Positions 42,759 through 47,748 of a DNA stretch of 47,748 bases are shown here, piece by piece. The notes beneath the pieces were generated by a model. The model saw only the letters and a program-made list of their open reading frames with translations. It searched no databases and was not told the origin of the DNA. The position numbers were made by a program, and so were the translations under genes. This stretch comes from Cohnella lupini. Lineage in GTDB: Bacteria > Bacillota > Bacilli > Paenibacillales > Paenibacillaceae. The number at the start of each line of letters is the position of its first letter. Within the stretch, counting starts at the first letter, position 1. The DNA lies in the NCBI RefSeq assembly GCF_003386205.1, contig NZ_QRDY01000029.1, positions 1 through 47,748 of the forward strand, in the 5' to 3' direction.

Positions 42759-44030
42759 TTAAGCTGCTTGTTGCATTGGCAAGGTTTTCTGAGGGTTGTA
42801 GGCTTCACCACGGGAAGCCATTCCAACCAATATTCGAGCTAACTTTCCACATAGTTTCATGATGGACCTCATTTTCTTCATCTTCTTAACCTTCACGTTA
42901 TTTGCATGCATAGCTTTGAATTCCGGATTGTTTGCAACCAAACTCATGGTCATCATGAAAATGAACCTACGGAGACGAGAACGTCCACGTTTGCTAATCT
43001 TCATTTGTCCGGTCCATTTGCCCGAACTTGCTTCTGCGAGATTGAGGCCAGCATGCCGAAGTAAAGCATTCCCGTGTACAAAGCCGCTCAAATCCCCCGC
43101 CTCGCCTAAAATTCCGGCAAGTGAAATGGCACTAATCCCTTTAACAGCAAGCATGGATTTCGCAAAAGGAATGCGTTCAAGAACGGAAATGATCTCGGTT
43201 TCTACCGTTTTCAGCTGCATGCAGGCAAGATCGTACTCATCGAGTAGCTGCTTTAAATGAAGTTTGTAGGCATGAATAGCTTGCTTCGAACCAACTGAGT
43301 TGCTAGCAAGAGAGACCAGTGCTCGAGCTTTTCGCTCCCCAGAATGCCGTTTCATAAGAGATTTCCAGCCTTTGACGATGTCTTGAGACTGTAGTTTACT
43401 CAGTTCATCTGGGGTAGGGAATAGACGAAGTGTAGCCAGTGCACCTACACACATGAGGCTCTTGAAGACCTGTCGCAGCTCTGGGAAAACAACGTCGACC
43501 CATCGATGGATTTGGTTCTTGGCACTAACGAGTCTCGTCACAACTGAGTCTCGGTTTGAGAGAAAGACACGTAACTCTTCAAAGGCCTCAGGAGTGTTAC
43601 GAATGAACGAGTAGTAGCCGTTTTTGACCATGTCCGCAATGACGAGAGCATCCTTTTTGTCGCTCTTGGATGGCGTGTTGTCGCGGTTCTCTTTGTTCTT
43701 CTTAACCAAGTGAGGATTAACAAGAACGACCTCATACTGGCGCTCGGATAGCCACTTCGAGAGGTTGAGCCAGTAATGACCGGTAGGTTCCATGCCAACA
43801 ATGGCTGCCGTTAGACCCTGAGCGGCTTGCAGCGAAAGGATCCACTGAAGCAGGTTTTGAAAGCCATCTTCGTCATTCGAGAAGGATAGCGGATTTCCAA
43901 GTGCGATCCCACGGAAGTTGACCGCTCGTGCGACGTGAATGTGTTGAGCGATGTCGATGCCGACGACTAGATGGTGAGCGGTAATTTTTTCAATGAGTTG
44001 ATTTTGTTTATCCTGCGCTTTAAACTTCAT
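42759..44030 (-). CDS. IS1111/IS110-family transposase
   Basis: 423 residues with AGGAGG 9 nt before the ATG. N-terminal DEDD RuvC-like domain: Asp in LVVGIDIAQHIH, Glu in VGMEPTGHYW, and KSDKKDALVIAD. C-terminal Transposase_20 domain with KGISAISLAGILGEAGDL and the conserved Ser region in SKRGRSRLRRFIFMM. Length and all motifs are intact, so the element may be active. Confidence 0.94.
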   Translation of the reverse strand: MKFKAQDKQNQLIEKITAHHLVVGIDIAQHIHVARAVNFRGIALGNPLSFSNDEDGFQNLLQWILSLQAAQGLTAAIVGMEPTGHYWLNLSKWLSERQYEVVLVNPHLVKKNKENRDNTPSKSDKKDALVIADMVKNGYYSFIRNTPEAFEELRVFLSNRDSVVTRLVSAKNQIHRWVDVVFPELRQVFKSLMCVGALATLRLFPTPDELSKLQSQDIVKGWKSLMKRHSGERKARALVSLASNSVGSKQAIHAYKLHLKQLLDEYDLACMQLKTVETEIISVLERIPFAKSMLAVKGISAISLAGILGEAGDLSGFVHGNALLRHAGLNLAEASSGKWTGQMKISKRGRSRLRRFIFMMTMSLVANNPEFKAMHANNVKVKKMKKMRSIMKLCGKLARILVGMASRGEAYNPQKTLPMQQAA

Positions 44031-44144
44031 AGTAGAGCGTCCTCCTGGATGATGGGATTTTAAGGGCTATGACCCGTTGCGTACTCCCATCGTACCGAGG
44101 CGCTTTTCTTTTTTCAAAGACGAAATTAATCCATCTACAGGAAT

Positions 44145-44218
44145 GCTAACGGATTACAATAATTCAGGAGCCTGCCTTAAGACAGTTCTCTTTTCGTTTA
44201 TCCGAAGTAATCGGACAG
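44145..44218. repeat. Cassette-type element E9
   Basis: Left core GCTAACGGATTAC (from 44145), a weakened hairpin region (GGAGCCTG ... CAGTTCTC) followed by TTTTC, and right core GTAATCGGACAG (44207-44218). It lies about 40 bp outside the IS end and precedes the small membrane protein gene by 72 nt. Confidence 0.7.
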
Positions 44219-44290
44219 TTAATAAGATTTACTCCTAATTATGGTAAAATACATTGTTGAGCTATATTTTCCTGATGGGGGTGTTTAGTT

Positions 44291-44464
44291 TTGTCTGATG
44301 AGTTGGATCAAGAAATACTAATAGAACTAAAAAAGATAAATCAAAAACTTGATAAATTAAATGAGCCCAAAGGGTTGTCAATGCCAATGAAGTTTATTGC
44401 GTTCTTCGTAATAGGACCGATAATAGCTCTGTTATTAGTTGGCTTATTTCAATTTGTAAGGTAA
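44291..44464 (+). CDS. Small single-pass membrane protein (cassette-type gene)
   Basis: 57 residues from TTG 44291 with GGGGGTG 7 nt upstream. N-terminal charged helix (DQEILIELKKINQKLDKLNE), then PKGLSMPMKF and a hydrophobic membrane segment (FFVIGPIIALLLVGLFQF). A decayed copy of the same gene occurs at 47477-47563. Unknown function. Confidence 0.7.
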   Translation: MSDELDQEILIELKKINQKLDKLNEPKGLSMPMKFIAFFVIGPIIALLLVGLFQFVR

Positions 44465-44510
44465 GAATCACAACTCATTATATAGGCTGGCTCTGCCAAT
44501 CTTTTTTACA

Positions 44511-44579
44511 CTAACGGAGAACGATAGCGCAATACCGAAAGGTCTACCTCTGCAGCCCTTCACTACGCTAGCGGGCAGG
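44511..44579. repeat. Cassette-type element E3
   Basis: Left core CTAACGGAGAACGATAGCG (44511-44529) and right core CTAGCGGGCAGG (44568-44579). The central hairpin is poor; instead a TGGCTCTGCCA hairpin with a T run precedes the left core (44489-44507). Confidence 0.72.
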
Positions 44580-44644
44580 ATTGCTTAGGCTTCACGAATT
44601 ATTTAGGATCTGCAAACATTTAGTACATATGAGGAGGAACATGA

Positions 44645-45010
44645 ATGTTTGGTTTTAAAAACAAGAAAAAATATAAAATTCCTGGAGATAAAATACGAAA
44701 GTTAATTGATTCTAATGAGGGATGTATTGCAACTGACAGGATTACCATAGATGGCTGTAAAGTTGGATTCATGTACAGAGAAGTACCGTCCCCTAGCAAT
44801 CCTGATAGTGGTTGGCGCTTTATGTCTGGTGATGAGGATGACGACTATATGAATAATCCTGAGAATCATTCCGTTTATCAGGTAAACACTATATGTAATT
44901 ATGATACAGAAATTATTCAATTTCTTGATGCTCCAACAGGTACTGCTTTTATAAGAGATCAAACAGGTAAGCTTGTTTTAGATGAGGATTGGGAAAGTCC
45001 AGAAGATTGA
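44645..45010 (+). CDS. DUF2185 (Imm33-like) protein
   Basis: 121 residues, GAGGAGG site upstream. Contains VGFMYREVPSPSNPDSGWRF, MSGDEDDDYMNNPEN and DAPTGTAFIRD, the conserved features of the DUF2185 family, which is also known as an immunity protein family (Imm33). No toxin gene is adjacent. Its TGA stop overlaps the left core of element E4, as expected if the gene and element travel as one unit. Confidence 0.85.
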   Translation: MFGFKNKKKYKIPGDKIRKLIDSNEGCIATDRITIDGCKVGFMYREVPSPSNPDSGWRFMSGDEDDDYMNNPENHSVYQVNTICNYDTEIIQFLDAPTGTAFIRDQTGKLVLDEDWESPED

Positions 45011-45091
45011 ACTAACGGAAACGTTAGTTCGGCCATCCAGGAGCAGCTTGCGACAACGGTAGCTGCTCCTTTTTATTATGCTAAAGGGCAG
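45010..45091. repeat. Cassette-type element E4
   Basis: Left core is a perfect 8-bp hairpin with a GAAA loop (AACTAACG-GAAA-CGTTAGTT, 45010-45029). Terminator hairpin AGGAGCAGCT with AGCTGCTCCT (45039-45070) and T5. Right core CTAAAGGGCAG (45081-45091). Confidence 0.85.
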
Positions 45092-45163
45092 TTATGCTCA
45101 AGAAGGAGAATTAGATTTAACGACGAAATAGCAGATTAAGTTTATTCATAAGGGGGAACAGAG

Positions 45164-45584
45164 ATGCAAGAAAGTCAGTGCTTAGGTTGTCAACTTGCAA
45201 ATAATAAAATTGAAACGCAAACTGTTTATGAGAATGAATTGGTTACTTGCATTCTCGATATTGCACCATTAAATGAAGGTCATATATTAATACTTCCTAA
45301 ACAACATTACCACGATGTCGACGATTTGGACGAAATCACCGCCTGTGAGATTATGAAGACATCTGCAATGTTAGCAAGGTTGTTAAAAAAAACTATTCCA
45401 GCCTGATGGAATAACGGTTATACAAAATGGTGGTAAATTCAATGATTTAACACATTACCACATGCATGTTTTCCCACGATACAATTCAGATGGTTTTGCA
45501 TGGGTGGAACCATCTGATACCAAAAATGCTAAGGGACGGTTAAGCGAAACCCGAGAGAAGTTGATGCAGTTAGCCAATCAGTAG
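45164..45584 (+). pseudogene. HIT-family protein, frameshifted in an A8 run
   Basis: GGGGGAA upstream of ATG 45164. The first frame reads CLGCQLAN, ETQTVYENELVTCILDIAPL and ILILPKQHYHDVDDL and stops at 45406. The HIT nucleotide-binding motif HYHMHVFPRY lies in another frame. Removing one A from the A8 run at 45385-45392 joins them as LLKKLFQPDGITVIQNGG and gives a full 139-residue HIT protein (nucleotide hydrolase or transferase). Either a true frameshift, a sequencing error or slippage-controlled expression. Confidence 0.82.
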
Positions 45585-45591
45585 ACATTAA

Positions 45592-45637
45592 GCTAACGTT
45601 GCAACAAAGTCTACTTCTTCATTGAGTAACGGTCAGG
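45592..45637. repeat. Short cassette-type element E5
   Basis: Left core GCTAACGTTGCAAC (45592-45605) and right core GTAACGGTCAGG (45626-45637), only 46 bp overall. The central hairpin is missing, so this looks like an internally deleted copy. Confidence 0.65.
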
Positions 45638-45699
45638 ATTGCTGGATAAAGGAAATCAATTTGTGAAATAGAAAACTCTAATGATACAGAAAAATGGGG

Positions 45700-45897
45700 G
45701 TGCAAATTATAAATCAATACGATGTCGTCAAGATAACTAAAGATGACCCTGAGAATGGAATCACTAAAGGGCAGATTGGAACAATATTAGAAGTTTGCGG
45801 TGATTAAAATTTTGATGTTGAAATATCTGATAGCAGTTATGGTATTACACTTTTCTTAGGTGTACTATCCAGTGACATGTTGGAACCGCACAGATAA
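45700..45897 (+). pseudogene. DUF4926-family protein with in-frame stop
   Basis: From GTG 45700 (or an ATT/ATA start just after a GGGGGTG site) the frame reads NQYDVVKITKDDPENGITKG and QIGTILEVCGD, then TAA at 45805-45807, then NFDVEISDSSYGITLFLGVL. This matches the DUF4926 layout (YDVV, PE.G...G..GTI.EV, F.VE). Changing TAA to GAA would restore it. The final stop TAA lies within the left core of E6. Confidence 0.72.
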
Positions 45898-45967
45898 CGG
45901 ATACGATAGTGGAGGAGCTTACCGCGTGGCAGCTCCTCGTTTTTGTTTATTAAGGTAACTGGGCAGG
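45893..45967. repeat. Cassette-type element E6
   Basis: Left core GATAACGGATACGATAGT (45893-45910), terminator hairpin GAGGAGCT with AGCTCCTC (45912-45938) and GTTTTT, right core GTAACTGGGCAGG (45955-45967). Confidence 0.83.
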
Positions 45968-46065
45968 TTAATGCAACAAAGCTACTTTCCGTTCGTTTAC
46001 ATAAATAGGGAATAATTAAGGGTGTTGAAGATGAAGATCACATCAACTGCAAAGGGGGAGTTAAA

Positions 46066-46509
46066 ATGTTTTATGTGAACGTAGAAGGAGCTGTTTTTAG
46101 AGGAGATAAGTGGTTGATAATTGAACGTAGTATAAAAGAGGCACATGCTGGAGGACTTCTTTCTCTTGTTGGAGGCACAGTAGAAAACGAGGGTAATTCA
46201 AAAAATATATTGGAAAGATCCATAAAAAGAGAGCTATTTGAAGAAGTCGGGGTAAAGGTAAAAGAAAAGATAAGGTTTGTAAGAGACACCTCGTTTTCAT
46301 TAGATAACGGTAGTGAAGTTATTGATATTGTTTTCCTTTGTGAGTTTGAAGAAGGTGAACCATTTGCTAAGAGTCCTGATGAAGTTGATGCTGTATATTG
46401 GATGACAACTGATGAAATAACTAATCACCTAAGGGCTCCAATCTGGTTAAAAGAAAGTATTCAAGAGGCAGAGGCCTTGCTACATAAAGATAACTTTTTA
46501 TTACGCTGA
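46066..46509 (+). CDS. NUDIX hydrolase
   Basis: 147 residues with GGGGGAG before the ATG. The Nudix box is present as GGTVENEGNS ... RELFEEVGV with the REUxEExGU core intact and a slightly long spacer after the first Gly. Flanking strands EGAVFRGDKWLII and IVFLCEFEEGE fit the fold. Hydrolyses a nucleoside-diphosphate-linked substrate, unknown which. The TGA stop is inside the degenerate left core of E7. Confidence 0.9.
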   Translation: MFYVNVEGAVFRGDKWLIIERSIKEAHAGGLLSLVGGTVENEGNSKNILERSIKRELFEEVGVKVKEKIRFVRDTSFSLDNGSEVIDIVFLCEFEEGEPFAKSPDEVDAVYWMTTDEITNHLRAPIWLKESIQEAEALLHKDNFLLR

Positions 46510-46580
46510 CTGGGTAAGATAGCTCAAAGGATCAGGTCGCAACTATGGCCTGATCCTTTTTGATTCAACTAACGAAGCGT
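46505..46580. repeat. Cassette-type element E7 (diverged)
   Basis: Left core CTGACTGGGTAAGATAGC (46505-46522), a strong terminator AAAGGATCAGG with CCTGATCCTTT (46526-46559), and right core CTAACGAAGCG (46569-46579). Same order and spacing as E2-E6 but with more base changes. Confidence 0.65.
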
Positions 46581-46600
46581 TAAACAAATATTTGCTTTAG

Positions 46601-46629
46601 TTGAATAAAATCCTAGATTTTGCTACAAT
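46601..46629 (+). promoter_or_regulatory. Sigma-A-type promoter
   Basis: TTGAAT (46601-46606), a 17-bp spacer and TACAAT (46624-46629). It lies just after element E7 and before the short broken frame at 46664, and could also drive the GNAT gene. Confidence 0.6.
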
Positions 46630-46663
46630 AAATAAGGATATATTTGGGAGGGGGCTTAACGCT

Positions 46664-46753
46664 ATGCCAGTAACTTTGTAATGGTTGATAGGTATATTTA
46701 TTTTCACTATTACAAGGGTACAAAGCACAGTGTGGTTTAATCACATGATGTAG
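46664..46753 (+). pseudogene. Short membrane peptide gene with in-frame stop
   Basis: ATG 46664 with GGGAGGGGGC upstream. Reads MPVTL, TAA, then WLIGIFIFTITRVQSTVWF to TAG 46753. The promoter and ribosome site are good, so the gene was probably live before the CAA-to-TAA type change. It sits in cassette position after E7. Confidence 0.4.
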
Positions 46754-46835
46754 TGAATCCTTGTGATTTGCTGCATTTCTGTGAAATCCTTCTCATTATC
46801 GCCTTTGTATTCCTTCTATACATTAGGAGGATCAT

Positions 46836-47417
46836 ATGAGCAATTCACAAGATAGAAGCAAAAACCTCTTTACGATCGAGTGTAGGGAAATCATTCTGAG
46901 GGAGTATCAGGTTGAGGACTTGGACGAACTACAGAATCTCACCTGGCAGCCTCACTTTTATGAGTTTCTAATGGATTGGAATGTATCCAAGGAACAACGG
47001 GAAGATTGGATCGAGCATTATGAAATACCAGAAAACGAACGCTTCTTAGATGCAGTAGTTAGAGATGGAGAAATTGGAGAACTTCGTTTGCGATTGGGTA
47101 TCATTGCCAAAGACTCCGGTCAGTTTATCGGCGTTTGCGGTACAGGAATATTGGATAAAGTATCGCCGCCCAATAGAGAAATTTATTATGGAATCTCAAA
47201 CGACCACAGAAATAAGGGTTACTCCACTCAAGCAGCAAGAGGATTAATTAAGTATTTGTTTCATCATACCAATGTCGAGGAACTGGTAGCGATCGCTCAG
47301 GTACGCAACCTTCCATCGAATAAAGTGATACAAAAATGTGGTTTTGACTTACTTGACGACATTGAGATTGAAAACAATAAATTCCATTCTTACAAACTTA
47401 GAAAGAACAAGTTGTAA
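46836..47417 (+). CDS. GNAT acetyltransferase, RimJ/RimL type
   Basis: 193 residues with TAGGAGG 7 nt before the ATG. GNAT features: REIILREYQVEDLDELQNLT at the N-terminus, SGQFIGVCGTGILD, the acetyl-CoA loop NDHRNKGYSTQAARGLIKYL, and VRNLPSNKVIQKCGF near the C-terminus. Substrate unknown. A terminator follows, with no well-preserved array element directly after it. Confidence 0.88.
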   Translation: MSNSQDRSKNLFTIECREIILREYQVEDLDELQNLTWQPHFYEFLMDWNVSKEQREDWIEHYEIPENERFLDAVVRDGEIGELRLRLGIIAKDSGQFIGVCGTGILDKVSPPNREIYYGISNDHRNKGYSTQAARGLIKYLFHHTNVEELVAIAQVRNLPSNKVIQKCGFDLLDDIEIENNKFHSYKLRKNKL

Positions 47418-47428
47418 CACAGGGTACG

Positions 47429-47457
47429 AAGGGGTTGCCACAAGGTAGCCCCTTTCT
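47429..47457 (+). terminator. Terminator after the GNAT gene
   Basis: AAGGGGTTGCC pairs with GGTAGCCCCTT (two G-T pairs) around a short loop and is followed by TTCTTGT. The preceding TAACACAGGGTACGAA may be a decayed left core. Confidence 0.65.
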
Positions 47458-47476
47458 TGTACGAACTGAATGTTTA

Positions 47477-47563
47477 CATGAGCCTAGAGGATTGTCAACG
47501 CCATTGAAGACTGTTGCATTATTTCTAAGGTTTTTGGTGATTGAATACTTTTATCCAGGTTAA
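47477..47563 (+). pseudogene. Truncated second copy of the small membrane protein
   Basis: Reads HEPRGLSTPLKTVALFLRF and ends at TAA 47561-47563. It aligns with NEPKGLSMPMKFIAFFVI of the gene at 44291, with high DNA similarity too (GAGCCYARRGGRTTGTCAA). The start and N-terminal helix are missing. The stop overlaps TAAACGGATGACG, a left-core-like sequence. Confidence 0.55.
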
Positions 47564-47639
47564 ACGGATGACGAATGATGGTTGACAATCTCTTTATTTC
47601 GTTGACAATGATAACATATTCAGCATTGGGGGCTCTTTT

Positions 47640-47748
47640 GTGAGTGACGTTACTGAAAATCAAAGGATTAAAGAAGTGACTAAAAAAACTTATCTTGTTA
47701 ATGTGGCATATTTAATTGACTTAACTGATGAAGAATACAAAGAAATCA
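47640..47748 (+). CDS. Start of a further gene, cut by the window end
   Basis: GTG 47640 with TTGGGGG about 8 nt upstream. Reads MSDVTENQRIKEVTKKTYLV and continues acidic to the edge. Two TTGACA hexamers lie upstream (47582, 47602). Probably the next cassette gene; too short to classify. Confidence 0.5.
   Translation, partial: MSDVTENQRIKEVTKKTYLVNVAYLIDLTDEEYKEI

Larger units (their letters stand above)
42374..44105 (-). mobile_element. IS1111-type (IS110-family) insertion sequence
   Basis: An intact transposase (42759-44030, minus) flanked by perfect 12-bp subterminal inverted repeats, CCTCGGTACGAT at 42378-42389 and its complement at 44089-44100. Subterminal repeats and a long non-coding region downstream of the transposase are marks of the IS1111 subgroup. 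The element lies between the kinase gene and element E9. Ends are set a few bases outside the repeats and are approximate. Confidence 0.82.

Noticed and set aside
41711..45967. Array elements as a CRISPR array
   Set aside because: Spacing is hundreds of bases with genes in between; no short regular repeat-spacer pattern and no cas genes.
46836..47417. GNAT protein as an aminoglycoside acetyltransferase
   Set aside because: Motifs fit the general RimJ/RimL group; nothing in the sequence points to an antibiotic substrate.

Overview
The window reads as a chromosome segment of a spore-forming Firmicute of the Paenibacillaceae type (Paenibacillus/Cohnella-like). The grounds are CgeB-type spore maturation glycosyltransferases, secreted proteins with the copper-amine-oxidase N-terminal (stalk) domain, a FapR operator in front of fabH, purine-rich Shine-Dalgarno sites throughout, and Firmicute-type accessory genes. 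This placement is inference from gene content; there is no rRNA or tRNA in the window.

Region 1 (about 1-21,000, moderately GC-rich) looks like a spore or cell-surface polysaccharide and surface-protein locus. A 51-bp tandem repeat is followed by four small genes: three related helical proteins and one very basic protein with a Gly/aromatic periodic tail. A promoter and leader terminator precede a secreted stalk-domain protein and a roughly 2,090-residue secreted PKD/lectin-type surface protein. An operon running toward the right then holds two CgeB-like glycosyltransferases, a GT4 enzyme, a three-enzyme UDP-2-acetamido-2,6-dideoxy-L-hexose pathway (2-epimerase, 4,6-dehydratase, reductase), another NAD-dependent sugar epimerase and a GT2 enzyme. 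It ends at a bidirectional terminator, facing a convergent three-glycosyltransferase operon. Two of the glycosyltransferases carry a repeated KRP-type C-terminal module.

Region 2 (21,000-22,320) is a separately regulated fabH (beta-ketoacyl-ACP synthase III) with a clear sigma-A promoter and a FapR palindrome.

Region 3 (22,320-40,000, AT-rich) is an accessory island. It has decayed genes, a GNAT plus ASCH-domain gene pair, a secreted stalk-domain protein, a DEAD/DEAH helicase with two small partners (possibly a defence unit), a frameshifted IS110-family element, and a complete Tn7-like core. The Tn7-like core is TniQ, TnsA, a 71-aa DDE-like mini-protein, TnsB, TnsC, an XRE regulator and a second TniQ, followed by small cargo genes.

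Region 4 (40,000-47,748) is the most unusual part. A Xer-like tyrosine recombinase sits in an array of single small genes, nearly all in the same orientation: a secreted peptide, a P-loop kinase, a small membrane protein, DUF2185, HIT, DUF4926, NUDIX, GNAT and others. Most are followed by a variant of one conserved 45-90 bp element. The element has a left core (CTAACGGATACGTTAG-like, often supplying the stop codon), usually a terminator-like hairpin, and a right core (TAACGGGCAGG-like). The architecture resembles integron gene cassettes with attC sites, but the recombinase lacks an obvious IntI-specific insertion. An isolated copy of the element lies at 24,856. Several cassettes are decayed, and an IS1111-type insertion sequence sits in the array.
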